Below, in pieces: positions 27,977-35,600 of a stretch of 36,519 nucleotides of DNA. Source of the stretch: 2-02-FULL-43-13 sp043813805 (GTDB lineage: Bacteria > Patescibacteriota > Minisyncoccia > Minisyncoccales > MHMH01). Below the pieces are notes generated by a model that saw only the letters and a program-made list of their open reading frames with translations, searched no databases and was not told where the DNA came from. A program made the translations under genes and the position numbers. Every line of letters begins with the position of its first letter. Positions within the stretch are counted from its first letter, which is position 1. The stretch spans positions 1 to 36,519 of the forward strand of contig JBDRKR010000026.1 in assembly GCA_043813805.1 (NCBI GenBank), read 5' to 3'.

Positions 27977-30900
27977 ACGTTTTCTCAATAATTTCTTCAA
28001 TCTCGTTGCAGATGATTTTGGGAGTGCCGTCGCGCGCATCGACTCTGCCCGAAACAAAAACGATTTTATTTTCTTGGAAAACGGCAGGATTCCGGGTAAT
28101 GACCGAAGGGAAAACCACAACCTCAATGTGCTGCGTTTCATCTTCAAGTTTCAAGAAGAGCATGGGTTTGCCGGTTTTCGTAATAATCTTTTTAATGCTG
28201 GAAATAACCCCGCCGACCCTGACTAATTTGCCGACGGTAGTTTCGGGAATTTTAATAAGAGCTAAACAGCGTTTTTGGAGAATATTCCGGAAGTTTTTCA
28301 AAGGATGGCCGCTGATATACAGTCCCAAGAGCTCTTTTTCCCACGTTAACTTGTCATGGGAACTTGCCGGAGCTGTGCTGGCCAGGGCCAGCGTGGCTGT
28401 AAATCCTCCCAGGCCGTCAAAGAGCCCCTTTTGCCCGTTGCCTTTATTCTTTTGAATTTCCCGGGAATGCTCTAAAAGTTTTTCCAAATTGCTTAAGAGC
28501 TTATTTCTTTCTTCCAAGCTGTCGAAAACTCCGGCTCTGATCATACTCTCCATCGATTTTTTATTTAAGTTGCATGAGGTAACTCGGGAAATAAAGTCCT
28601 GGATTGATTGGAAATTTCCAGAGGCTTTTCTTTCTTCCAAAATGGCTTCCACCGCGTTGATGCCGACGTTTTTAATAGCCAAGAGCCCGAATCTGATTTG
28701 ATTTTTTTGAGGCACGACGCCGAAGTTCATGAAGCTTTCATTAACATCCGGCGGCAGAACTTCAATGCCCATTTTTTTGCATTCTTCAATCAAAACAGCA
28801 ATGCGCTCCACATCCGCTTTTTCTGAAGTTAAAACTGCCGCCATGAATTCAACCGGATAGTTCGCTTTCAGCCAGGCCGTCTGATAAGAAATCGTGGCAT
28901 AAGCCGCGCTGTGGCTCCTGTTGAATCCGTAGCTTGCGAAAGGCAGCATCCATTCCCAGAGCTGTTTGGCTATTTTTTTATCAATGCCGTTCTTCTCCAT
29001 GCCCTGGACCATTTTTTCTTCTTGGGCCTCGAGCAGCTCTTTGATTTTTTTGCCCACCGCTTTTCTTAAAATATCCGCTTCAGATAATGTAAACCCGGCT
29101 AATTCCCGGGCGATTTGCATTAATTGTTCCTGATAAATACAAATACCGTGGGTGTTTTTTAAAATCGGTTCCAGTCTCGGGTGGAGATATTCTGTTTTTT
29201 GCTTTCCGTGTTTTCTGGCGATATAGTCCGGAATCAATTCCATGGGACCCGGACGGTAAAGCGCAATCATAGCGATGATATCTTCAAATTCAGTGGGTTT
29301 CAGTTGTTTTAAATATCTTCTCATGCCATCTGATTCCAGTTGGAACACGCCAATCGTGTCGGCTTGCTGTAAAAGCTTGTAAACCTTTTTATCACCCTCG
29401 GGCAGATTTTCGATATCGATTGATTTGTTTTGCACTTTGTAAATGCGGGCCAGAGCGTCTTCAATGATGGTCAGGTTTTTTAAACCCAAAAAGTCCATTT
29501 TCAAAAGGCCCAAATCTTCAATGGCGTGCATTTCATATTGAGTAACGATGTTTTGTTCGTTCTGGGTGGGATGCTGTAAGGGCACAAGGTTATCTAAAGG
29601 ATCCTTGGCAATCACAACTCCGCAGGCATGGGTTGAAGCGTGACGCGCGACTCCTTCCAATTTTTTTCCGATATCAATCAGTCTTTTGGCCTGTTCGTCT
29701 GTATCATAAAGGTCTTTAAATTCTTTGATTTTTAATAAAGCGTCGTTGAGCGTGAAGCCGAACGGAATCATTTTTGCCATTTGGTCGCAAAACAGATAAG
29801 TATATCCCAAAGCCCTACCTACATCTCTTATCACCGCTCTTGCCGCCATAGTTCCGAAAGTGATAATCTGGGCCACTTTGTCGCGGCCGTATTTTTGAGC
29901 GACATATTCAATGACTTCGTCTCTTCTTCGGTCTGCAAAATCAAGATCGATATCGGGGAGCGAGATGCGCTCGGGATTTAAAAATCTCTCAAAAAACAAA
30001 TTATGCTTTAGCGGGTCCACGTTCGTGATTCTTAAACAGTACGAAACCAAAGAACCTGCGGCCGAGCCCCGGCCCGGTCCCACGACAATCCTTTGGCCTT
30101 TCGCCCAGTTAACGAAATCCTGGACGATTAAAAAGTAGGGCGCAAACCCTGTCTGCTTGATAACTTTAAGCTCGAATTCCAGTCTTTCCATCACAGTTGT
30201 GTCCGGTTTTTCGTAACGCTTCGGCAGTCTTTCCAGACATAATTCTCTTAAATAATCATCCGGGTTTTTGCCTTCGGGCAAAGGGAAGTGGGGCAGTTTC
30301 GTTTTGCCCAGTTCAAATTGGAAATTGCAGCTGTCCGCGATCTTTTGCGTATTTTCAAGAGCCTCGGGGATGTCTTTGAACTCTTCCTCCATTTTTTGTG
30401 GAGTTTTCAAAGAAAAGTCGTCCATTTTCATGCTCAATCTTTCGGGATCTTTAAGATCAGCGCCGGTGTTGATGAGCATTAAAATATCTTGAGCTTCCGA
30501 ATCGTCCGGTCTTAAATAGTGGCTGTCGTTGGTGCAAACAAGAGGAATCCCGGTTTTTTTTGAAATAGCGATTAAGGCCTCGTTCACTTTTTCTTGCTCC
30601 GGAATATTGTGATGGCGCTGAAGCTCTAAATAAAAATTCCCCTTGCCGAAAATTTCCTGGTATTGGAGGGCTTTTTCTTCAGCTTTTTTAATTTCGTTCG
30701 CCAAAATTAATCTGGGGATTTTTCCTTGAATGCAGGCTGAAAGCCCGATAAGGCCTTCTGAATGTTTTTGCAGAAGTTCTTCATCGATTCTCGGCCGATA
30801 ATAAAAACCCTCAAGATGGGCTCGAGTTACGAGTTTTACCAAATTTTGATAGCCTTGTTCGTTTTTGGCCAAAAGAATCAAATGGTATCTTATACTATCG

Positions 30901-31142
30901 ATATTCGGCCTCATCTGCGTCATGCTTTCTAGGGCCATATAAACCTCGCAGCCGATAATCGGCTTGATTTTTTTGGCTTTGGCTTTTTTGAAAAATTCCA
31001 CAGCTCCGTAAAGAACTCCGTGGTCGGTGATGGCGACCGAATCCATGCCCGATTCCTGGACGTAATTCAAAAGTTCATCGATTTTCGGAAGACCGTCTAA
31101 AAGACTGTAATGGGTATGGACGTGAAGATGGGTAAATTTCAT
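27975..31142 (-). CDS. dnaE: DNA polymerase III alpha subunit
   Basis: A 1055-aa replicative polymerase. The PHP domain opens with HLHVHTHYSLLDG (5-17) and AITDHGVLYG. The polymerase core has GPGRGSAAGS (355-364) and LPDIDLDF (395-402), with the paired catalytic aspartates; ITFGTMAARAVIRDVGR and YRPGPMELIPDYIARKHG follow. The C-terminal part keeps helix-hairpin-helix and OB-fold regions (GGVISSIKKIITKTGKPMLF). It is some 100 residues shorter than E. coli DnaE, mainly at the C-terminus where the tau-binding part lies. The PHP metal residues look intact, so proofreading or pyrophosphatase activity is possible. A TATAGT -10 lies 14 nt before the ATG. Confidence 0.96.
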   Translation of the reverse strand: MKFTHLHVHTHYSLLDGLPKIDELLNYVQESGMDSVAITDHGVLYGAVEFFKKAKAKKIKPIIGCEVYMALESMTQMRPNIDSIRYHLILLAKNEQGYQNLVKLVTRAHLEGFYYRPRIDEELLQKHSEGLIGLSACIQGKIPRLILANEIKKAEEKALQYQEIFGKGNFYLELQRHHNIPEQEKVNEALIAISKKTGIPLVCTNDSHYLRPDDSEAQDILMLINTGADLKDPERLSMKMDDFSLKTPQKMEEEFKDIPEALENTQKIADSCNFQFELGKTKLPHFPLPEGKNPDDYLRELCLERLPKRYEKPDTTVMERLEFELKVIKQTGFAPYFLIVQDFVNWAKGQRIVVGPGRGSAAGSLVSYCLRITNVDPLKHNLFFERFLNPERISLPDIDLDFADRRRDEVIEYVAQKYGRDKVAQIITFGTMAARAVIRDVGRALGYTYLFCDQMAKMIPFGFTLNDALLKIKEFKDLYDTDEQAKRLIDIGKKLEGVARHASTHACGVVIAKDPLDNLVPLQHPTQNEQNIVTQYEMHAIEDLGLLKMDFLGLKNLTIIEDALARIYKVQNKSIDIENLPEGDKKVYKLLQQADTIGVFQLESDGMRRYLKQLKPTEFEDIIAMIALYRPGPMELIPDYIARKHGKQKTEYLHPRLEPILKNTHGICIYQEQLMQIARELAGFTLSEADILRKAVGKKIKELLEAQEEKMVQGMEKNGIDKKIAKQLWEWMLPFASYGFNRSHSAAYATISYQTAWLKANYPVEFMAAVLTSEKADVERIAVLIEECKKMGIEVLPPDVNESFMNFGVVPQKNQIRFGLLAIKNVGINAVEAILEERKASGNFQSIQDFISRVTSCNLNKKSMESMIRAGVFDSLEERNKLLSNLEKLLEHSREIQKNKGNGQKGLFDGLGGFTATLALASTAPASSHDKLTWEKELLGLYISGHPLKNFRNILQKRCLALIKIPETTVGKLVRVGGVISSIKKIITKTGKPMLFLKLEDETQHIEVVVFPSVITRNPAVFQENKIVFVSGRVDARDGTPKIICNEIEEIIEKT

Positions 31143-31243
31143 GAAGTATTTTATTCACTATAGCACCGCGCGAAACTTTCTGGCAAATAAAAATATGTTA
31201 AAGTAAGACAATGACCCACTCATAAACTCAGGGTCATACTGAA

Positions 31244-31249
31244 TAGAGT
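31244..31249 (+). promoter_or_regulatory. -10 box of the rnhB operon
   Basis: TAGAGT lies 6 nt before the rnhB ATG at 31256. A small hairpin (ATGACCC and GGGTCAT, 31211-31237) precedes it. The -35 is not clear. Confidence 0.35.
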
Positions 31250-31255
31250 TGAAGT

Positions 31256-31876
31256 ATGACGATACCCAGCTTCAAAGAAGAAAATAAATTAAGAAAGGCG
31301 GGATATAAAAAGATAGCAGGGATTGATGAGGTCGGCCGGGGGCCTTTGGCCGGGCCTGTGGTTGCCTGCGCAGTTCTGTTGAAATCGGATTTCAACAAAC
31401 TGTTGAAATCGGATTTCAACAATATCAAAGATTCCAAGCAACTGTCCGCAAAACAGCGGGAAGGAATTTACGAGATTTTGACCAAACATCCTAATATAGA
31501 ATGGGGAATTGGCAGGGTTTCAGAAAAGGTCATTGATAAGATTAATATTTTAGAGGCGACTAAACTGGCCATGCAAAAAGCGGTTCAGAAATTAAATGGG
31601 CCGGATTTTTTGATTTTAGATGGAAATTTCAGCATTAAATCGGCTATCCCGCAAAAATCAATCATTAAAGCCGACGAAAAAGTGTTTTCCTGTTCTTGCG
31701 CTTCGATTATCGCTAAGGTTACCCGAGACAGATTAATGCAACAATACGATAAAAAATATCCTTATTACGGTTTTGCCGGCAACAAGGGCTATGGGACCAA
31801 ATTTCACCGGGCAATGTTGCGAAAATACGGCAGATGTGGTATACATAGAAATAGTTTTCATTATGGCTTTACCTAA
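31256..31876 (+). CDS. rnhB: Ribonuclease HII
   Basis: A 206-aa enzyme that cuts RNA in RNA/DNA hybrids and removes single ribonucleotides. The active site is D24-E25 in GIDEVGRG, D122 in LILDGNF and D140 in IKADEKVFSCSCASIIAKVTRD. Between AVLL and DSKQLSAKQRE lies LKSDFNKLLKSDFNNIK, encoded by two tandem copies of a 19-nt palindrome; normal enzymes have a shorter loop with no such repeat. The last 14 nt overlap rpmF. It starts an operon with rpmF, nusB, rnc and perhaps rpsP. Confidence 0.95.
   Translation: MTIPSFKEENKLRKAGYKKIAGIDEVGRGPLAGPVVACAVLLKSDFNKLLKSDFNNIKDSKQLSAKQREGIYEILTKHPNIEWGIGRVSEKVIDKINILEATKLAMQKAVQKLNGPDFLILDGNFSIKSAIPQKSIIKADEKVFSCSCASIIAKVTRDRLMQQYDKKYPYYGFAGNKGYGTKFHRAMLRKYGRCGIHRNSFHYGFT
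31378..31420 (+). repeat. Two tandem palindromes in frame in rnhB
   Basis: GTTGAAATCGGATTTCAAC occurs at 31378-31396 and again at 31402-31420, a 24-nt period. Each is a palindrome with a single central base. They encode the repeated residues LLKSDFN in a loop near the active site. Confidence 0.8.
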
Positions 31877-32138
31877 ACGGCGACATACTAAATCAAGAAG
31901 GAACAAGCGGAGAATGCACATTTTCATCAAGGTGCCGGCTTTGGCTGTGTGCCCGAAGTGTGCCAAGCCCATTTTGCCCTATAACGCCTGCAGGTTTTGC
32001 GGCTTTTATAAAGGAGAAGAGGTGATTGATGTTTTGAAGAAGTTGACCAAGAAAGAAAGGAAGCAGAAAGAAAAAGAAATGGCGGCAAAAGAAGAACAGA
32101 AAGAACAAGAAAAGCAAGAAGAAAAGAAAACTCCGTAA
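31863..32138 (+). CDS. rpmF: 50S ribosomal protein L32 with long charged tail
   Basis: A 91-aa protein starting at ATG 31863 (MALPKRRHTKSRRNKRR), the classic L32 N-terminus; the frame is open further upstream within rnhB. Zinc ribbon cysteines are CPKC (31-34) and CRFC (44-47). After the normal L32 end (about residue 57) comes a tail of some 35 residues made almost only of K, E, Q and A. Such a tail is not usual in L32. The gene overlaps rnhB by 14 nt and is followed 5 nt later by nusB, so coupled translation is likely. Confidence 0.9.
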   Translation: MALPKRRHTKSRRNKRRMHIFIKVPALAVCPKCAKPILPYNACRFCGFYKGEEVIDVLKKLTKKERKQKEKEMAAKEEQKEQEKQEEKKTP

Positions 32139-32143
32139 AATTT

Positions 32144-32578
32144 ATGGCTTCGCGTCATTTGTCACGTTCCATTGTGATGCAATCCCTATATGAATGGGAT
32201 TTTTTTGCCAGAAAAGAAGGCGTTTTAGACAAGATTGTGGAAAAAAATATCAAAGAATATGGGCCGGGACTCGAAAACACCGATTTTGTTTGGCAATTAA
32301 TTAAGGGCGTTAACGACCATCTTCCTCAGATAGATAAAATTATCGAAAAAGCCGCTCCGGAGTGGCCGTTGGAGCAAATCACCATTGTTGACAGGAATGT
32401 TTTAAGAATCGGCCTTTTTGAGCTGTTATACAGCAATAAAAAAGAGGTGCCTCCGAAAGTCGCCATCAATGAGGCCATTGAATTGGCTAAAACCTTCGGC
32501 GGAGAAAGCTCCGGCAAGTTTATCAACGGAGTTTTGGGTACGGTATTCAAGGAAATCGAAAATAAAGAAAATGCCTAA
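32144..32578 (+). CDS. nusB: Transcription antitermination protein NusB
   Basis: A 144-aa all-helical protein that binds boxA RNA with NusE (S10) in rRNA antitermination. It shows RSIVMQSLYEWDF near the start, the central LIKGVNDHLPQIDKII, and the conserved ITIVDRNVLRIGLFELLY and PPKVAINEAIELAKTFGGESSGKFINGVLG. It is 5 nt downstream of rpmF, and its stop overlaps the start of rnc. Normal length. Confidence 0.95.
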   Translation: MASRHLSRSIVMQSLYEWDFFARKEGVLDKIVEKNIKEYGPGLENTDFVWQLIKGVNDHLPQIDKIIEKAAPEWPLEQITIVDRNVLRIGLFELLYSNKKEVPPKVAINEAIELAKTFGGESSGKFINGVLGTVFKEIENKENA

Positions 32579-33296
32579 ACTTTTAAAACAAATCAGCCTG
32601 AATTTTGAGAAAAAATTTGGCACTCTCGAAAAAGCGCTGAAGATTAAATTTAAAAATAAAGACTTATTGATCCAGGCGTTTATCCACCGCTCTTTTTTAA
32701 ACGAAAATCCCGACTTTCATCTTTTCCATAATGAGCGACTGGAGTTTTTGGGCGATGCGGTTTTGGAGCTGGTGGTGACAGAGTATCTCTTTTTGAAGTA
32801 TCCCGAAAAGTCCGAAGGCGAGCTGACCGGTTGGCGGGCGGCCTTGGTTAATGCAAAGATGTTGGCCCAAGTTTCTCAGGAAGTGGGTTTTAATGAATTC
32901 CTTTTGCTAAGCAGGGGAGAACAAAAAGAGCTTGGCAAGGCGAGGCACTATATTCTGGCCAACACATTTGAGGCCTTCGTCGGCAGTCTTTATTTAGACA
33001 AAGGCTACGATGCTTGCCGGAAATTTATTAATAAATGTTTAATCAAGGAATTGCCGCGCGTTCTTGAGGGGCATCTTTTTAAGGATGCCAAGTCCCTTTT
33101 TCAGGAACAGGCTCAGGAAGTCGCGGGAGTGACTCCCACCTATAGAATTATCAAGGATTGGGGGCCCGATCACGCCAAGCATTTTATCATCGGTGTTTTT
33201 CTTAAAGATGAGTTAGTGGCCGAGGGCACAGGTTCCTCAAAACAGGAAGCGGAGGTAGCCGCCGCCCAGAAAGCACTTGAGGTTAAGGGGTGGTAG
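32571..33296 (+). CDS. rnc: Ribonuclease III
   Basis: A 241-aa double-strand-specific RNase. ATG 32571 (MPKLLKQISLNFEKKFG) is preferred to the far upstream start at 32418, which lies inside nusB. The RNase III signature HNERLEFLGDAVLELVVTEY and the second acidic site NTFEAFVGSLYLDKGY are present; the C-terminal dsRNA-binding domain has DAKSLFQEQAQEVAGVTPTYR and GTGSSKQEAEVAAAQKALE. It processes rRNA precursors and structured mRNAs. It overlaps nusB by 8 nt. Confidence 0.95.
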   Translation: MPKLLKQISLNFEKKFGTLEKALKIKFKNKDLLIQAFIHRSFLNENPDFHLFHNERLEFLGDAVLELVVTEYLFLKYPEKSEGELTGWRAALVNAKMLAQVSQEVGFNEFLLLSRGEQKELGKARHYILANTFEAFVGSLYLDKGYDACRKFINKCLIKELPRVLEGHLFKDAKSLFQEQAQEVAGVTPTYRIIKDWGPDHAKHFIIGVFLKDELVAEGTGSSKQEAEVAAAQKALEVKGW

Positions 33297-33324
33297 TTGA
33301 CAATCAATTATTTTTGTGTAAACT
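33297..33324 (+). promoter_or_regulatory. Promoter of rpsP
   Basis: TTGACA (33297-33302, overlapping the rnc stop codon by its boundary), 16-nt spacer, TAAACT (33319-33324). ATG 33333 follows after 8 nt, which predicts a leaderless mRNA. Confidence 0.55.
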
Positions 33325-33332
33325 GGTATTAT

Positions 33333-33824
33333 ATGTTAGTTTTTCGCTTATTTCGTGTCGGTAAAAATAACCAGCCTTCCTATAAGATTGTAGTGACTGA
33401 CAAAAGAAACCCGTCGAAAGGCGGTCGTTTTGTGGAACAAATCGGTTTTTACAACCCCGTGACCAAAGAGAAGACTTTAAATAAGGAAAGGGCTCAATAT
33501 TGGCTTAAGCAAGGCGTTCAGCCCTCGGCCACCGTTCATAACCTCTTTATCAAAGACGGGATTTTAGAAGGCAAAAAGATCTCTAAGCATAAAAAATCAA
33601 AGAAAGCTCCCGTGGCTGCTCCAGTAGCTGCCGCTGCTGCTCCGGCTGAAGCCGCATCTCCAAAGCCTGCCGAGAAACCGGCAGAGGCGCCTAAGTTAGA
33701 GGAATCTCCGAAGCCTGCAGAAAAAGTAGCCGAGGTTAAACCAGTCGAGGCCGCACCTCAAGTGACAGAGGCTAAACCTCTTTCATCGGAGCCTCAAGCA
33801 TCGGAAACTCCGAAAACCGAGTAG
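33333..33824 (+). CDS. rpsP: 30S ribosomal protein S16 with long Ala/Pro/Glu tail
   Basis: A 163-aa protein starting at ATG 33333 (MLVFRLFRVGKNNQPSYKIV), the normal S16 start; the frame is open 12 codons upstream but that part covers the promoter. Residues 1-78 are the S16 fold (VTDKRNPSKGGRFVEQIGFYNP, RAQYWLKQGVQPSATVHNLF). A basic stretch (KKISKHKKSKK) and some 75 residues of low-complexity A, P, E, K and V follow (KPAEKPAEAP and similar). The tail doubles the protein size and should be disordered on the ribosome surface. A comparable tail is seen on L32 in the same operon. Confidence 0.92.
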   Translation: MLVFRLFRVGKNNQPSYKIVVTDKRNPSKGGRFVEQIGFYNPVTKEKTLNKERAQYWLKQGVQPSATVHNLFIKDGILEGKKISKHKKSKKAPVAAPVAAAAAPAEAASPKPAEKPAEAPKLEESPKPAEKVAEVKPVEAAPQVTEAKPLSSEPQASETPKTE

Positions 33825-33830
33825 GGCCTG

Positions 33831-33954
33831 CCCCGTTAGAAGCCTAAGGCTGAAAAAATTAGTAATTTTTTCTGCTTGCTGATAACGAGGCAGTATAATT
33901 AAAATGGTCGTCCGGAATTAGTTTTTAACCATATAAAGACGACTTTTAACGGGG
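33831..33954 (+). repeat. 124-bp CCCCGTTAGAAG element before tRNA-Ala
   Basis: CCCCGTTAGAAG (33831-33842) and CTTTTAACGGGG (33943-33954) form imperfect terminal inverted repeats, like those at 9413-9494. GGGCCTG lies just outside the left end (33824-33830) and again at the right end as the first bases of the tRNA (33952-33958), like a target-site duplication. A TATAAT at 33894-33899 inside the element may drive the tRNA. Confidence 0.6.
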
Positions 33955-34024
33955 CCTGTAGTTCAGTTGGTAGAACGCCTCATTTGCAATGAGGAGGTCG
34001 GCGGTTCGAGTCCGCCCGGGTCCA
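33952..34024 (+). tRNA. tRNA-Ala (TGC)
   Basis: A 73-nt cloverleaf. The acceptor GGGCCTG pairs with CGGGTCC, the D arm is GTTC/GAAC, the anticodon stem CCTCA/TGAGG holds loop TTTGCAA (anticodon TGC), the T arm is GGCGG-TTCGAGT-CCGCC, and the discriminator is A. CCA is not encoded. Confidence 0.95.
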
Positions 34025-34025
34025 C

Positions 34026-34062
34026 AAAGTTATCCACAGGGGGATGGCTTTTTTGTTTGCTC
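34026..34062 (+). repeat. Direct repeat, left copy (flanks the GH1 gene)
   Basis: AAAGTTATCCACAGGGGGAT followed by GGCTTTTTTGTTTGCTC is repeated at 35501-35536 with few changes. GTTATCC and GGATGGC can pair and a T run follows, so it can also terminate the tRNA transcript. It contains TTATCCACA, which equals a DnaA box. Confidence 0.7.
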
Positions 34063-34095
34063 CAGTAATAATCAACATCGTAAGTTGATTAAATA

Positions 34096-34125
34096 AATTA
34101 AAGGGGAGTCGGACTCCCTTTAATT
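34096..34125 (+). repeat. Palindrome of the GTCGGAC family
   Basis: AATTAAAGGG and CCCTTTAATT arms flank GAGTCGGACT. It is a nearly perfect 30-nt palindrome in the gap between tRNA-Ala and the GH1 gene. Confidence 0.7.
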
Positions 34126-34154
34126 AAGATGTTAAGCGTTGCGCTTGTGGGTTG

Positions 34155-34201
34155 AACTCACACCCCGTGAGTTTGACAAAGTTGACGTAGTATGATATAA
34201 T
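34155..34201 (+). promoter_or_regulatory. Hairpin and promoter of the GH1 gene
   Basis: AACTCAC (34155-34161) and GTGAGTT (34167-34173) form a hairpin whose right end joins TTGACA (34173-34178). TATAAT (34196-34201) follows after 17 nt, with TGA before it (extended -10). About 50 nt of leader with AAGGAGG precede the GTG start. Confidence 0.8.
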
Positions 34202-34259
34202 TCGGACGAATAGAGAACTATTCAATGGTACTTTAATATAAAAGATAAGGAGGTATTTC

Positions 34260-35432
34260 GTGAAAAAGAACGCAACGTTCCCGCAGGGTTTTTTGTGGGG
34301 GAGCGCAACGTCATCGCATCAGGTGGAAGGGGGTACGCTTAACGACTGGACTTTATGGGAGATGATGGGAAGGGCTAAGAATCTTTCAGGCAAGGCCTGC
34401 GACCACTGGAATCTTCAACAGTTTAAGGAAGACGTGGAACGGATGCAAGTTCTCGGCCTGAACGCCTACCGGATGAGCATTGAGTGGAGCCGCATCATGC
34501 CCAAACCCTGGGTCATTAATCAAGCGGTTCTTGATCAGTATCGACAGATGCTCGTCATCCTGCGCCAAGCAGGCATCAGCACCATGGTAACGCTGCATCA
34601 CTTCACAAACCCGATTTGGTTTGTGGAGCAGGGGGATTGGATCAAAGCTCCGTTGGAACCCTTCTATTCTTATGTTGATGCGGCAACCAGGGCTTTGGCA
34701 GATTATGTCGATTACTGGAACACGTTCAACGAATCTCTGGTAATGGTGTACATGGGTTATCTCACTGGACAATGGCCGCCCGGGAAAAAGGGGAGGATTA
34801 TCGCAGCTGCGCACTTGCGAAAGAGGTTTGCCGAAGTTCACAACGAGGTTTATAGAATTGTGAAAAGGAATACGGGACGTCCCGTTGGTCTTGTACACAA
34901 TTTCACCTCGTATGAAACGGCGCATAACCGATGGATTGAACGGACCATAGCGGGATTGCAAGACAGGATTTTCAACCGCTGGATTGTCGAACACACCAAG
35001 AATGATTTTATCGGAGTTAACTTCTACTTCCACCAAGTCTTCGATGGTTTCCGTCCAGCGCCGGCTGCCAGACCCGGAAATAAAGTGAGCGACTTCGGCT
35101 GGGAAATCATCCCGCAGAGCCTGACTAGAGTTCTTTTGGGGCTCAAGAAGTACAATCTGCCCATCTACGTCACCGAGAGCGGGGTGGCCGATGCGAAGGA
35201 TACCTTAAGAGCGGATTTCATTAAGGATCACGTCCAGGCGCTCCGGCTTGCCAGGCGAGCAGGGGTAGACGTCAGAGGATACTTTTATTGGTCACTTCTC
35301 GATAACTTTGAATGGGCCGAGGGCTTCACTAAGCGTTTCGGGCTCATCGAGGTTAATTTTGAAACCCAGGAAAGAAGAATCCGCCCGAGCGCTTACGCAT
35401 ATCGCGATATTATCAAGGCAACGAATTCTTAG
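34260..35432 (+). CDS. Family 1 glycoside hydrolase (beta-glycosidase)
   Basis: A 390-aa TIM-barrel enzyme of the GH1 family starting at GTG 34260 behind AAGGAGG. The N-terminal FPQGFLWGSATSSHQVEG (7-24) is the GH1 signature. The acid/base is E158 in TFNES, where Ser replaces the usual Pro of TFNEP, and the nucleophile is E306 in YVTESGVA (usual ITENG). RMSIEWSRI and YFYWSLLDNFEWAEGFTKRFGL are also present. It lacks a signal peptide, so it should act on imported disaccharides or glycosides in the cytoplasm. It is shorter than most GH1 (about 440-480). Direct repeats on both sides and its place beside a tRNA suggest acquisition by transfer. Confidence 0.9.
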   Translation: MKKNATFPQGFLWGSATSSHQVEGGTLNDWTLWEMMGRAKNLSGKACDHWNLQQFKEDVERMQVLGLNAYRMSIEWSRIMPKPWVINQAVLDQYRQMLVILRQAGISTMVTLHHFTNPIWFVEQGDWIKAPLEPFYSYVDAATRALADYVDYWNTFNESLVMVYMGYLTGQWPPGKKGRIIAAAHLRKRFAEVHNEVYRIVKRNTGRPVGLVHNFTSYETAHNRWIERTIAGLQDRIFNRWIVEHTKNDFIGVNFYFHQVFDGFRPAPAARPGNKVSDFGWEIIPQSLTRVLLGLKKYNLPIYVTESGVADAKDTLRADFIKDHVQALRLARRAGVDVRGYFYWSLLDNFEWAEGFTKRFGLIEVNFETQERRIRPSAYAYRDIIKATNS

Positions 35433-35440
35433 ATTCTAAC

Positions 35441-35480
35441 AAAGTCCCTCTCAGCATTCGTTTGCTTTGAGGGGCTTTTC
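35441..35480 (+). terminator. Terminator of the GH1 gene
   Basis: AAAGTCCCTC and GAGGGGCTTTT arms form a hairpin with a T-rich tail. Confidence 0.75.
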
Positions 35481-35500
35481 TTTATCTTAAGAATAGCCGT

Positions 35501-35536
35501 AAAGTTATCCACAGGGGATGACTTTTTTGTTTGCTC
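35501..35536 (+). repeat. Direct repeat, right copy
   Basis: AAAGTTATCCACAGGGGATG followed by ACTTTTTTGTTTGCTC. It is nearly identical to 34026-34062; the two copies bracket the GH1 gene and its promoter. Confidence 0.7.
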
Positions 35537-35545
35537 TATTGAGGG

Positions 35546-35551
35546 TATAAT
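35546..35551 (+). promoter_or_regulatory. -10 box TATAAT before the MscS-type gene
   Basis: A perfect TATAAT lies 49 nt before ATG 35601. The -35 region is only T-rich. No ribosome binding site is evident. Confidence 0.5.
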
Positions 35552-35600
35552 ATACTAATCTCTAAAGGTCGACTTAAATATTAAAACTAAATCAAATTAT

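Noticed and set aside
34386..35036. A 216-codon minus-strand frame inside the GH1 gene.
   Set aside because: It mirrors the GH1 coding frame, where catalytic motifs are clear; no promoter or ribosome binding site on the minus strand.
34030..35511. Two exact TTATCCACA strings look like DnaA boxes and could mark a replication origin.
   Set aside because: They are part of a direct repeat with a T-run tail, 1.5 kb apart, with no dnaA, dnaN, AT-rich unwinding region or box cluster nearby. Weaker look-alikes near 9391 and 9466 are also isolated.
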